Shown here: positions 22,518 through 33,764 of the stretch, in pieces | Layout: the number at the start of each line of letters is the position of its first letter | How positions within the stretch are numbered: position 1 is the first letter of the stretch | NCBI GenBank assembly: GCA_930367215.1 | Contig: OV884058.1 | Coordinates: 216,918,208-216,982,207, forward strand | Direction: 5' to 3' | Length of the DNA stretch: 64,000 nucleotides | Source of the DNA: Pollenia angustigena | Lineage: Eukaryota; Arthropoda; Insecta; Diptera; Polleniidae | Position numbers and translations under genes: made by a program | The notes under the pieces: model-generated | The model's database searches: none | What the model was told of the DNA's origin: nothing | The model's input: only the letters and a program-made list of their open reading frames with translations

Positions 22518-23743
22518 GCGTCGTTGGAAATTTTTCAATTTTACTAAATTTTGGTCGCCGTCAACGATATGTGTGACCGGCGTTATTAACGCTTGCAATG
22601 TCACATCGGCTTCGAGTGCAATGTTAGGACATTTATAACGTAACGACGTAATATCTTTTGAAAGTTTTCGACACACTTTTTTCTCGCTTTTCGAGAAACA
22701 ATGTAATATTTTGTTTCACATATTTTCGATACGAGAAGTTCTCCCTAAAATAACATAACATGGGTAAAGTATGTAAATATAACACGCCTTCTATTTATTT
22801 AGCTATAAAAGGCAATTCAATTAATCTTTTATAACGAATCCAAAATAGGAAATCGGTGATGATTTAACTGCCAGGCCCACAATGTCGATAAGAATATTTC
22901 TTTCACATATTTATATTGAAAACAATAATAAAAAACTAAAATTTGTTTTTGTTTTTAATATAAATATACGAAAGAAACGTTCTTGTCGACATCGTGGGCC
23001 AGGAAATAAATGTTTCTTATATCCACTTTATGAGAAAACTAAATTTAGGCTATACTTTTCATTAAGACAAAAATATACAATTTTGATGAACTCGACAGAT
23101 TGACAGAACTAATAAAATAATCAAGCAACTAATTCCCTCAATATCACTGTCAAAAGAAAAAATAACAACAAAACAGTGACGCTCTATTTTGGCGAATATT
23201 TAAATACGCATTTATTATTAATGTAAGATTTATTTCCGAATTCAATAAACAGTCAACGCACGTGCTTTATGTTTTTTCTTTTCTGTTGCTGATTTCTATT
23301 AAGTTTTTATTCTTTTGTTTTTTGTTTCTTGCTGGCTCCAACATAACAACATCCATAAAATTGGGACGTCAACAAAAAAAAAAAAAAAAATAAACAATCC
23401 ATAAATAGCTTAAAAGTTATCGACACTGGAGAAAAAATTAAATCTGGGGTCTTATCACCGCATACGATATCGAGCAAAATTGATCGAAATAACTTATTTT
23501 GGTATCATGAAACTCGATATCGAATGAAATATATTGAATTTGAAATAATAGCATTCGTTATCGAGTAACTCGACATTACATTTATCGAGTTTTTATTCGA
23601 TACGTCAGTGTCTATCGTATGCAAAAACATTCGATAGTTTATTCGATACGATAGTATCGAATGCGGTGATTAGACCCCTGTATTTGTTTTTGCTATTTTG
23701 TATAATTGAGCATTAAGAATGCATTGCATTCAATGCAAAATAC
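22518..23743 (+). repeat. Segmental duplication block A' (second copy)
   Basis: It repeats 17915-18909 with scattered substitutions, and carries a MITE at 23447-23677 that the first copy lacks. It joins directly to B' at 23743, without the 2-kb stretch found in the first copy. Confidence 0.85.
23447..23677. mobile_element. PIF/Harbinger-like MITE with CTG duplication
   Basis: The ends GGGTCTTATCACCGCATACGA (one base of mismatch to the other end ...GCGGTGATTAGACCC) enclose 231 bp. The first duplication copy has the empty site AAATCTGTATTTG (18840-18852), and here CTG appears on both sides (23444-23446, 23678-23680), so the insertion and its 3-bp duplication are directly visible. The interior iterates 'tatcgag' words. 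Confidence 0.85.
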
Positions 23744-24768
23744 TTGTTATACCCCTGGGCACGAAATTTATTAAAAAGAGAAATAATACCAATTCTATCC
23801 CGTTAAAACCCTTAAAAAGTACCCCATATTTTATCCTATTTCTCGGTCAAGTTATAATTGTCACATCAGTGGTCTAGGGCATTTTGTATTACTCGGCTAG
23901 TTCTATAACGATTTTGAAAACATAATTGTACCCACATTTCCATTTATTTATCATATCTTATATATAAATACGGAAACAATTTTTTTGCGGTTGATTTTTA
24001 AGTATCTTATCGTCCATCGATTTTAATGAAATATATATAATTTTAAAGGTGTTTGTGTGTAGATATGCACAATATATTTTTTTCTAAATTTTTTACAATT
24101 AAAATGTTACATACCTGCAAAGATGGTTCTTTTAAAATGTGTACGTTTTTGTTGTATAACGCACATGTTTTCTCAAAAGTAAATGTCAAGTGGTCGAATT
24201 TCGGCCACCGGGCGATCCTAGTATAGAATAAAACTTTTAAGGGATTTCAAAAACTTTACAAGAACTAAAAAGTTACATACACCATTGATCACCTCTAACG
24301 GACACCCACTGGGAGTCTGCAGGGTTACATCCTAAGGATGTTCTGACTCTTGGTGTAACATTCTCTGCGGAAATAAGGTGCGGTCAGTATCTGGAATTCG
24401 GCAGAGCTAAAAATTTACCAATCTGTAGCGATTACGACCGAACTGGAATCATATTTGGTTAGAAGCTCCCACAAACTTGATTCCAGTCTGACTTTTGATT
24501 GAGGAGCACGTAGGGGCTGTGATTTAAGACCAAAAACACGTGAAGGGAGATTAAAGGCTGATTTTTCACATTAGGGGAAGTTCGGCTGCTCGCGGATCAT
24601 CCTTATTGCTGTTGCTTTTCAACAGATACTGATTGCTTTACTGCGAATTAGCGAATTTCGTTTTCGAATAGCACTAAAACGTTGCATTTTATTCTCAGAT
24701 GCATGGGAGAAATAATGAAAAAATATTAGGACCTACAACCTCAGCAAAAAATTTTGAAAACGAGTATA
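23743..24768 (+). repeat. Segmental duplication block B' (second copy)
   Basis: It repeats 20924-21935. The A'-B' junction shares only a single C with the first copy's two break points. Confidence 0.85.
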
Positions 24769-25658
24769 AATCGATCAATTTGTGAAACATCATATCATGA
24801 TGCCACATTAAACAATTTTTACAGTTGTTGTATCTCATTACACTCAAAATAACCACCATCTTTCACATGATCAGATTTCAGATGAAGTTTTAAGGTCAAT
24901 TATTGATTTTCTAAGTTTTTGTCATAATTTTAAAACAAAAAATATTTTCTAAGCTAATTTGAAGTCGAATATGAAACTCGATTTTTAATAAGATTTCCGT
25001 ATGTCGTGATAAATTATCAATTTTTAATATTTGATAAATACACTGAAATTTATTGTTAAGGAATAGATAGCTTCTATGCGGATTTCACTGGTGGCTTAGG
25101 CCAAATCATCAGGAAACCTTTTCCAAAGATTTATCGCTTATTTTTCTTAACGCGCGTTTTGGCGATATTCGCGAAAAAAAAGTTTTTTTTTAGTTTTTTT
25201 AGTGTTTGCGTTTATTGATAACATTTTAAAATCTGAAAATTTTTTTGAAAGTTTTACCTCCGCTTTCACGACATAAAAAGTATTTCATTATTACAACTTT
25301 ACTTTAAACTAACAGATGAACCTTTCTTTATCTTATCGCTCAGTTATAATAATTAAACACTTTATATACGGACGATAAAATGAGCGGCAAGTAGCTTATT
25401 CCAGAGCGTCATTTCAGAGCGGTAAGTTGTTAAAATGCCAATGTCAAGAGAGGTTTGTTAAATGGTAATTCGCGAAAATCGTATTCATATTTAAAAGAAT
25501 TTAATGCGTTTATGCAAAAAAAGATTTGGTGTTCAACCTATAAATCAAGCAAATTTCCAAACAGATTTTGTCAATACTGCCGTCTGTGAAATCCTTTGAT
25601 TTTCGGTTGCAAAAAACTAACACCAGATTTTGTTAAAAGCTAACAGAAAATGTGGTAA
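24769..25658. other. AT-rich DNA with decayed repeats
   Basis: Contains repeat W near 25010-25110 ('gataaatacactgaaattta', also near 1130-1240, 11225-11300, 11755 and 54030) and a decayed relative of the MITE at 545-763 near 25255-25440. No gene. Confidence 0.45.
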
Positions 25659-26037
25659 CCCCGCGCAAATAATAGGACCAGTCCAAACACGCGTGTAAAG
25701 AGTAGTCCACAAGGGACCAGGACGAGTCCAAAAGTAACCCAAACGTATGGAAAAACCTGGTCTATTTAACATTACGATGTCCTAGGAGAGGACCATATAA
25801 CCCACTTTTGGACCACTAAGGAGTTGTTTTAAAACTACTCCATGGTATACTCAAGAGGATTGATTAGTTTTGAAGTCGTTTAAAAACGAAAGCATGTCGT
25901 TAAAAAACGAAGACATGTCGTCTCACTACAAACACTTTTTAACAATGACATGGTCCATGCTTGCATTACATTGGACCAGTCCATGGAGTAGTCCATTTTA
26001 TCAAAATGGATCAGGTGGTCCAATTTTATTTGCAGGG
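25659..26037. mobile_element. Element with GGACCA word iterated
   Basis: The left end CCCCGCGCAAATAATAGGAC and right end GTCCAATTTTATTTGCAGGG are imperfect inverted repeats. The interior is packed with GGACCA, GGTCC and 'agtcca' words in both orientations. A related word array surrounds the hAT at 58254-59360. Target duplication unclear. The 89-residue frame at 25870-26139 is judged spurious. Confidence 0.55.
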
Positions 26038-26794
26038 AATATGTCTTGCCATAATAGCGGTCGCATTTGTACAGATGAAATTATAAACTCCACATTCACT
26101 TTTGTCATGCTTATTCTTTGCCGCTCAAAAAACAACTAAAATTTAGAACAAGTTTTATTTGCTCACATGCAGCTCGCCGCTTTGTGCTCATTGCGTGGCC
26201 TCAGCCTAACAGGTCTTAAGGGTTTAATAATGTTAAGTTTTAGACATTTGTTCAAAAACTATCATTTTAAGTTGTTACATTAAAATGAAAAATGTACTGA
26301 ATATAGTTTTTCGGATTGTATTTCAAAGATAATTTTGTGGAGATTTGTTTTGGATAAAAATTAAGAAATCACAAAATTGCTTTTATTCAGTTTAAAGTAT
26401 AACAATTTATGTTTTCGATCAACATAAATTTTTTGTGGTAAATAAAATTACTAAATGTCGTATTAATTTCTTATATTTTTATACCTACACCACAATAGTG
26501 GAGAGGGTCCCTGTAGGAAGTCAAACACATTTTAAAGTAACTTCAAACTGGTTTTTTATAACCACATCTAGTTGATTAAGTTACTTTTTTCCTTGTCGAC
26601 GACTCATTATTTTAACATAGCCATGTCATAGGCTGTAGTCAATTGGTTATCTCTGCATGACTTTTAAATTGACTACTTACTACTTATTTTTCAACCAATT
26701 TGTAGTTACTTAATAGTATATTCGGTTTATAATAAATTATTTAAATTTAAAAAAATTTTTGTCAAAAAAATAAATGTAAATATAAACATGCATA
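26038..26794. other. AT-rich DNA with a repeat X fragment
   Basis: A short repeat X-like end ('ctacaccacaatagtggaga') is at about 26484-26510. Otherwise no gene or element boundary was found. Confidence 0.45.
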
Positions 26795-27053
26795 TGGAGG
26801 GCTCAGAGCTGAAGCGAACCAAGTCAAAAATGAAAATTCGATAATATTTTGAGTTTGAGTAAGTGAATTACCATTAATTTTTGGAGCCATTGACTTGGGT
26901 TTATAACCGTTACCTTTGGAACGAAAAACTTTTTGATTTAGTCCGTTACAGAACTCGATAGAGTTAAACTTTGCGAAGAATTTCACACGAGTTTTGAAAT
27001 ACATATATGCTTTTTATTTTATGACTTGGTTCGGTTCAGCTTTGAACCCTCCA
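26795..27053. mobile_element. TA-flanked MITE with TGGAGGG ends
   Basis: The left arm TGGAGGGCTCAGAGCTGAAG and the right arm ending TTTGAACCCTCCA are diverged inverted repeats of about 40 bp, flanked by TA on both sides. The 259-bp element is non-coding. The 80-residue minus-strand frame is a shadow of the arms. Confidence 0.6.
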
Positions 27054-28061
27054 TATATATGTATGTATACATATATATTTATATAGAAATAATTATTTAA
27101 GCAAATTTTGCATCAAATTGCTTCAAATGATGATGTATAATAGTGCTGAAATTAATACGCTACATAATTTATTGTACATAAATAGATTTGTACTGCTTCA
27201 ATTTTAATTATTTGAATATGTTTGTATCAAGGCGAATTCAAAAAGGTGACATTTTCGAGTCATCTGTTTATTGTTTATTTTTTTGTGTGGATACTGAATG
27301 TCAAACTTTGTTTACATTTTGTGAAAAAATTAATTCAAATATAAAATTCAATAAAAATTTAAATAGTTGAAAAAAAACTTATTTAAATTTTAAAAAATAA
27401 AAAAAGTGAATATAAAATATAAACACAAGAAAATAAAAATGCGTAATAAATAAGTGGAGCCAAAATTAATTTGCAATTGAAGACTTTCTAAAGCAATTGT
27501 GTATATTTTATTAAGAAAAAAATTTCCTTTTTTATATTTTCAAGAAATATTTTTGACATTCACTCTTACTTTTTACAAAAACAAAATACATAGTATTTTT
27601 CAATAAAAAGGGATAGCTAGCAAAACTCTATCTCATGATGCGGACACCTTTATAAATTCGCCTTGGTTTGTATAAATCAAGGCCCATTTATCAGGTCTGC
27701 TTACTTGTACAAAAACAAAAAACTTTTTCTTTTAAGCTGTCAAAAACTTACTACCCCATATACAAAGCAAAAGGAAAAACGTGTATGTAAATAACTTTTG
27801 AAAGCTCAAAAGAACGAAAACAATGATCATCAGGCTTCTTGCGCAGACCTTTTCAATGGGCCTTGGTATAAATATTTTTTTCATTTGACTTTATGGCATG
27901 CTTGTTTTACTTATTTTGCTTTTATTTGTGTTTTACGTGTGCCTCTATGCAATATTTTTGGTTGATATCTGCATGAGATTTAAACCAATTTGTAGTCATT
28001 TCAAAAATAGTTAATTTATAGTTAGTATTTTTTGCAACTGAATATTTTATTTACTACAGGG
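27054..28061. other. AT-rich DNA, no gene seen
   Basis: Only short frames were found. A TATATA-type microsatellite follows the MITE (27052-27085). Confidence 0.5.
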
Positions 28062-28358
28062 GTATTATGTGTTTTTGCTGATGTTTGTTACACCTTGAAA
28101 CATCCATAACTTCCTTAAAAATGTAAGTATAGACTTAAAAAATTACTTTTACAACAGCTACTTTGTCATGACGAAATATTGTGCTGGTAGGTCCAAAATT
28201 AACCATAGGGCTCATAAAAACATCCATCCTAAAATCACTTAAAGTTAAACAAATCTCATATAGATGAAGATATCTAAATAATATTCGGCACAAAGAAATT
28301 TTACATAATTCTTAACCTTAATAACATAATTTTGTTATGGCGGGTCCATGATTGCCAA

Positions 28359-29594
28359 CGGTATTTGAAAATAAACACTAAATATCGCTTCTTACTGTTC
28401 GATTCGGTAGATTTGGGGAAAACACAAACGCGAATAGTGTAGTGAATCATTAAAAAATAACGTTTCCATGTTTGTCATCTGTCGAACGCAAAAATAATAT
28501 TGTTCTTATCCAACTCAACAAAAAGATGAGAACATTTGATTCCTTTCGGTTTCTTTTAAAAACCACAAACTTCATTGTGTTCGGCTCAGATCATTATTAT
28601 TCGTTCGTTTCTGCTGTATTAAGCGTCCTTTTGGCTGGTAAAAAAAAATCAAAAATTTTTTACAAAAACAAAATACACATTCAAAAAAAAAAAACCAAAA
28701 GCCAGCCAAATAATTTTACACAACACACACAAGCTGTTCGTGCTTCGGTCGTTGCTAAAATTTTTTGTTTGTTCATTTCTTTATCAGTGTAAAAAAAGAA
28801 ACATTATAGAACATTAAAATACATGTAATGTTTGCTCTGTTTTTTAACGAAGAACAGAACACTATATAATGTTCAAGTCTTTCTTAGAAATAGTTTCGAA
28901 CAGTATGAAGGGCTGTGTTCGTCTACACAAACACTAAAAAAAAGAAATCGCTCCTGGGTGTGTGCAGGGCTGTCAGACTTGGGGATTTATCCCCAAAGTT
29001 GGGGATTTTATGCGAGCAAAAAGGACAAGGAAAGTCATTTGGGGATTGGGGATTTTTTTGGGGATTTAAAAAAAAAATTCGGGGATTTTTTGGGGATTTT
29101 ACACTCTTTTAATATATTTTCCCTTTTATTATTTACGCTTATTTTTCTTTGTCTCGTATTAAAAATATGAAAAAAAGTAGCAAAACTTTTATCTTACTCT
29201 TATCAACAACTTATACGGTGTAAAAGGTCCTTATTAAGATTATCATTTTAGTTAAAAGGTAGTGTTAAAGGTACTTTATAAATTTATGTTATTTTTCCTT
29301 CAGGGTACAAACAAAATAAAATAATTTTATTTACAAAAAATTTTTATTTGGGGATTTTTGGGGATTTCTAATTAAAATTTTTCTTACTATTTTTACTTTT
29401 TAAAAAAAAAAAATTTTAAATTTGGTCAGAAAAAAAACAAACAGAAAAATATTTACTTATTAAGGTTTTTTTTCTTAATTTGGGGATTTTTGGGGATATT
29501 TTTTTAATTTTTTGGGGACAAGGAAAAAAGTACCTGGCAGCCCTGGGTGTGTGAGCCGAACGCTTAATAATATTCTGTTTGTTTTCGAACACTG
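28359..29594. mobile_element. hAT-like element related to 58797-59207
   Basis: The left end CGGTATTTGAAAATAAACAC and right end GTTTGTTTTCGAACACTG are imperfect inverted repeats. They match the ends of the element at 58797-59207 (CAGTGTTCGAAAATAAACAG). The flanks ATTGCCAA and ATAGCCAG agree at 6 of 8 positions. Interior blocks such as 'cgaacgcaaaaataatattg' are AT-rich and non-coding. A second hAT is nested inside. Confidence 0.65.
28965..29545. mobile_element. hAT MITE, TTGGGGATTT word iterated
   Basis: The ends CAGGGCTGTCAG (28965-28976) and CTGGCAGCCCTG (29534-29545) are flanked by GGTGTGTG on both sides (28957-28964, 29546-29553), an exact 8-bp duplication. Both subterminal regions are arrays of 'ggggattttt'. 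It shares the terminal dozen bases, but not the iterated word, with the element at 61342-63564. Confidence 0.85.
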
Positions 29595-29690
29595 ATAGCC
29601 AGTGAGTCCCAAATAGGATACACTTGCAAACATTTTTTCTTACATACTATGGTGTAGGGTATCATATGGTCGGACTTAACCGAGTTAACT

Positions 29691-31213
29691 TTTTTTCTTT
29701 TCTTTTTATTCAGCACAAAATTGGTTTTTACATGAAGGCTAAAAAGAATTAATTTATAAAATCTTCCATTTTCCTGCCCTGATAGAGGGCAAATAGATGT
29801 CGAAAAAAATTTAAAAAATGTATTGTGTATAATTTGGGTAGTTGTAATATTCTACAGCTATTCGAAACCTATTGGATAACTTTTTTTTCATAATACGCCA
29901 ACGCTCTACCCTTGTGTTTAATTATGCCAAATTATCAACTTTTTTACCTGCGTGTGTTGCTTGGGCCTAAGCATAGGGGGCGCATTCTCCAGTTCGATGA
30001 GCACCGTAAGGTTAGGGCACCATAACAGGTATTAACGTTTAGCGGACATCGTTATATAAACTCTCCCACTCATAAGAAATAACAAACGGAACGACAAACT
30101 TATACCATCTGTAGAGAAGCGTATAAAAAAATTAATATTAGAAAAAAGTTTTGAGGGAAAATTTATCCGTTTTTATTCCATGAGTAGTGCTATTGAATTT
30201 GTATATTTTTAGCTTATAAATTTGCTAAAGTTGCTTAAGGACAAAAGGAGATTAATAGTGTCATAAAGTTTCCACTTTCAGCACAAGAATAAATTGTAGT
30301 CTGTGCATGAATGTGTGTTGCTGTAACAATACAAGCAACAAAGATCAAGATGAAAATTTAATAATATTTTTTTTATTAAAATTTTTTTATTGTTATTTTG
30401 TATAATTCTTTGGAATAGAAAAACAAGTAAAATTGCTTTGTCCGGCAAAGCAGATACCCTTAAGCGGAAGTAAGAATATTTCAGAAGTGGAATTTCATAA
30501 CAACTCTTACGTTTTTAGGCGAACGTAAGTGTTTCCCGATAGTGGACTGTATATGGGGCCTATGGTAAGTTATGTACGGATCTTTACGAAATTTAGTGGT
30601 ATATTTAAAACTATGAAAATCGGAGCATTCCAACCCCAATTATTCATTATTATTTATTATTTATTATTCATCTCAGACCGCATAAACTGTATATATTCTG
30701 GGTCCTTGAGTTATTCTTAGTTGAGTTAGCTTATTCCGTCTGCTGAAAACACGAATTTTTTCCAGCAACTAAAAAGAAATGAACAGTTTGAAAGTAAGAT
30801 CCGACTTAGAAGGAGAAGAGGTATGAATCCAATTGAGGAACCACCACCCTAAACAATTGATAATTTTCTACAAAAACTAACAAAATGATTGCGGAATGCA
30901 CATTTTGATAAGAGATTTTGCAGAAAAACATAGCGAACAATTTTGCATCATAAGCTCTAAAATTTAATTATTTGAGTTATGACGACGTTGCAGGAAATGA
31001 GCGATATACTAAGTATACTCTCATTCACCTTTAGTAGTGGAGGATCTAATAACTCCCTAATTTACAACACACAGGGACACGCACATTTATACATACATTC
31101 ATACTTCCTTTTGCCTATAAAGTTGTATATGATGAAAAAACTAAAGCAAATAAATTGTGATAAACGCGCACATCACGATTTTAATAAAAAAGCACAAATA
31201 CATATACTTACAG
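29691..31213. other. AT-rich DNA, fragment of the 62-kb array monomer
   Basis: About 30528-30605 ('tatggggcctatggtaagtt', 'ggatctttacgaaatttag') resembles one unit of the tandem array at 62010-63150. No host gene was recognised; the frame at 30979-31275 is low in family character. Confidence 0.45.
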
Positions 31214-32564
31214 CAGTGTTACCACCAGCAAGATTCGAAATTACACTTGAGATGAAACAAAATTACCCGATTTAAATGAAATTACACCTGATATAAAATT
31301 TAAGTTTTATTTAATAAAAAGACATTTACAAAGAAGCAAAAACACAACAAACTCAATAAAACAAGATCAATATTAGTCAAACTGTTAATTTTATTTAAAT
31401 TAACAAAAATAACATTAAAGACTTAAAAAAAATTAATAAAACATAAAATAAAACTGCTTAAATAATGAGTTTAACTTCCACATTTGGTTGATATATCTTG
31501 GGAAGGTTTAAAATGTTCCTTGTCATTGCTTTATAATGGATGCTTTTTAGCCCCATAGAGCTTACGAAAGGTTAGCTGTCAAACGAACTGTCATACTATT
31601 TTCACTTTTTGATCAGGCACATCATCATGAATAGATGCATGCTTGAACAATGCCACCAAATTATCCAAATTTACTTTGAAAATCAGCCATCGATTTTCGC
31701 AACTTAAAGGTGACTTCATGATTTAGAGGAAATAAACTGACAATTAGACTTCAAGGCCGTGCGATGTGACACTTATTGATTGTTTTCCGTAGGGCTGTGG
31801 AGTCAGTGGTTAATGCTGATAAACCAGTTGGAGGTCAACATTGTTCATTTTATTCGAAAAAGAGAAACAAAGTTGGACGTCTGCAATGCGTTTCGTCAAG
31901 GACATACGCGGTGTCTATTTGTTTTAAATCAGTTTCAAATCGTAATGCCGTGTTTCAATCTGCGATTAAAATTTATTTTTTTTTTTTGTGTTGTCTTAAA
32001 AATACCCTTTATACCTTATTTAGTAAACATAATGCCTGCAGAGTTTTATACAACTGTCCCTTTCGTAATTCAGTTTTACAAATGTAAAGGGCGTTTAATA
32101 TTCTTTAAACTAAAGCATTAAAAAGTAGCAAGATAGAAATGAAATTAATTATATTTTGCAATATTGGAAACATATCTTCCCCCAGGCAAGTTTTTAGTTT
32201 GAATAACTTTTTTCAATAAACTTCAGGCTCTAAATCACTATGATAGGCATCTTTATCCAAATCTAAGGGTCCATTTAGCGACATTCATTACCAAACATTT
32301 GAAAATATATGTATGTTTAATGATTAAAGTCTTTTCTTAAAAAGAAACCGAGACTTTGATTCAGAAGGCTGTGCATTTCTTAGCAACAATATTTAAAATG
32401 AAATAAATGTCATCACTGAAATCGAATCTTGATTTTATTTGGGCATCTGAAGTAAAAATTTCAAATTACACCTGAATTACACCTAAGAGAAATTACCCAC
32501 GCTCTACCCACGACCGTCAAAATTATACCAAATTCGGGTAATTACCCACAAAGTGGCAACACTG
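31214..32564. mobile_element. hAT element, AATTACACC/AATTACCC word iterated
   Basis: The ends CAGTGTTACCAC (31214-31225) and GTGGCAACACTG (32553-32564) are flanked by ACTTACAG (31206-31213, 32565-32572), an exact 8-bp duplication. Subterminal stretches repeat 'gaaattacac' and 'aattaccc'. Interior frames at 31776-32121 overlap one another and show no transposase motif. It ends about 150 bp before the predicted start site of the GPCR gene. Confidence 0.85.
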
Positions 32565-32714
32565 ACTTACAGTTCCAGTGCAATCGTTTGAAAAACGAGC
32601 GCACTTCGTTTTTTGGAGAAACAACAGCAGCAACAACTGGCAGCTGTTGTTGCCGGCATATCTAAAAAAGTGTTGTAATTAAAGTCTATCGTTAACAACG
32701 CATCGAAATCGCAC

Positions 32715-32746
32715 AGTTTCACAAGAGCCGCGCACACGAACGGACA
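32715..32746 (+). promoter_or_regulatory. Candidate TATA-less Inr + DPE core promoter
   Basis: CACAGTTT at 32712-32719 fits an initiator with A+1 at 32715. GGACA at 32742-32746 sits exactly at +28 to +32 and fits the downstream promoter element consensus, a fly core-promoter arrangement. No TATA box lies 25 to 35 bp upstream. Just upstream, 'ggcagctgttgttgcc' has an E-box-like CAGCTG within a small inverted repeat. Position relative to the GPCR exon supports the call, but no transcript evidence is available. Confidence 0.5.
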
Positions 32747-33133
32747 CGTTTTTCTATCAGCAAGTGAGAGTATCGTTATTTATTTCACTGGGATTTTATT
32801 TTTAAAGCCTTAATAAAAGTAATAAAAAAAACTACGTAAAAATAATTAAACTGCACTTGTTTATGAAGAACTAGTTTTTTGTTTCTGCAAATTTATCATT
32901 TTTGAAAAAATTGTTTTGAAAGAAAAATTTTTGTGAAAAAAACACACAAAAAAAAACAAATTAAAATTTTTAAACAAGAAAATAAATCAAAGAATTTTAT
33001 TATATCTGTCCTAAACAATTTGAAAGTTGGTTTTTAAAATAAAGTTGGTTTTTCTTTACTTAAAGAACACTAATCGTTCAAAAAAAAAAAAAAAACAAAA
33101 AATAAACATAAACTCTTTAATACATCTACAAAA
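32715..33133 (+). other. Predicted 5' leader of the GPCR gene
   Basis: About 419 nt between the predicted start site and the ATG. It is A-rich, with a run of 14 or more A's near 33080. It could hide a 5' intron (a possible donor, CAAGTGAG, lies near 32762), which I cannot settle. Confidence 0.4.
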
Positions 33134-33423
33134 ATGTGGCTAAAATTGTTTATAAATTTAATTTGTATTACACTATCATTTGTAAGCCTAAGCCATGGTT
33201 TTTATACTGAATCAACTGAAACGGCTAGAGAAAATGAGTATATAAACTTGACCAGTACGGAATCCTCCACAACGCCGCTACCAAAACAGTTGTATCAAAA
33301 CAAACGTCGTTTATTATTGAGCGCCATCGTTATAGTTCTTGGAGTCGTTGGTAATTTTTTGGCGTTAGTGATTTTGGCGCGCAAAAAGGCCACCAAACAT
33401 AGTAAATATACGTTCATGTTGCG
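33134..33423 (+). CDS. Class A GPCR, first coding exon (partial gene)
   Basis: The exon encodes 96 complete residues plus two bases of an arginine codon, so the intron is in phase 2. Residues 1-22 form a signal peptide (hydrophobic core IICITLSFVSL-like, ending SHG). NLT at 38-40 is an N-glycosylation site in a Ser/Thr-rich extracellular segment. Residues 60-82 form TM1 with GVVGN (70-74); N74 corresponds to the conserved N1.50. Residues 83-97 (RKKATKHSKYTFMLR) are the first intracellular loop. The start context ACAAAAATG suits flies. The loop and TM1 resemble prostanoid-receptor-like insect GPCRs (Drosophila CG7497 type), but this is from memory and only one of seven helices is present. The ligand is unknown. 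The receptor would act at the plasma membrane through G proteins. Confidence 0.75.
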
Positions 33424-33429
33424 GTAAGT
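33424..33429 (+). promoter_or_regulatory. 5' splice donor GTAAGT of GPCR exon 1
   Basis: GCG|GTAAGT is a consensus donor. Without splicing, the frame would stop at TAA (33425-33427). No matching downstream exon encoding TM2 was recognised up to 64000, so the intron probably extends beyond the window. Confidence 0.75.
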
Positions 33430-33566
33430 AGTTGTTTTGTTTATTTGTAGACAAAATTATGTACATACACATACTATAAAAAAAAAACAACAAATAGAAA
33501 AATATTATTGCTTACACTCACAATAAAATGTTGGTACAATTAACAAAATACGATTTAAATCAGTGT

Positions 33567-33750
33567 CATATTGACAGGTCAATTCCAAAACATGCTAAGT
33601 CGACTTAGCATATTGTTTTTTTTTACAATTTTGCATTTAGTATTGTAAAACTTAAATTCTGTCAAATGGTGTTGATCGGAATTTTAAGAGCTTCTTCTCT
33701 AAAACTAACTTTTTCGACTTAACATGTTTTGGGATTGAGCTGTCAATATG
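33567..33750. repeat. Short foldback MITE-like hairpin in intron 1
   Basis: 33567-33603 and 33714-33750 are inverted repeats of about 37 bp with few mismatches; they share CATATTGACAG and CAAAACATG. About 110 bp lies between the arms. It is non-coding. Confidence 0.6.
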
Positions 33751-33764
33751 AGATACATATATAT

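Larger units (their letters stand above)
28062..29690 (+). repeat. Repeat X copy split by a hAT element
   Basis: The left part (28062-28358) begins 'ggggtattatgtgtttttgc' and ends 'ggcgggtccatg'. The right part (29603-29690) ends 'gggtatcatatggtcgga'. Together they match the usual repeat X order. The interruption is the hAT at 28359-29594. Confidence 0.6.

Noticed and set aside
25870..26139. 89-residue frame
   Set aside because: It spans the GGACCA word array and the end of that element, so it cannot be a host gene.
28472..29170. Three overlapping + frames of 65-112 residues
   Set aside because: They run through nested hAT ends (the GGGGATTTTT array reads as Gly-Asp-Phe). They are artefacts of repeats.
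31776..32121. Two overlapping frames of 103 and 113 residues
   Set aside because: They are in different frames over the same DNA inside a hAT element and show none of the hAT transposase motifs I know.
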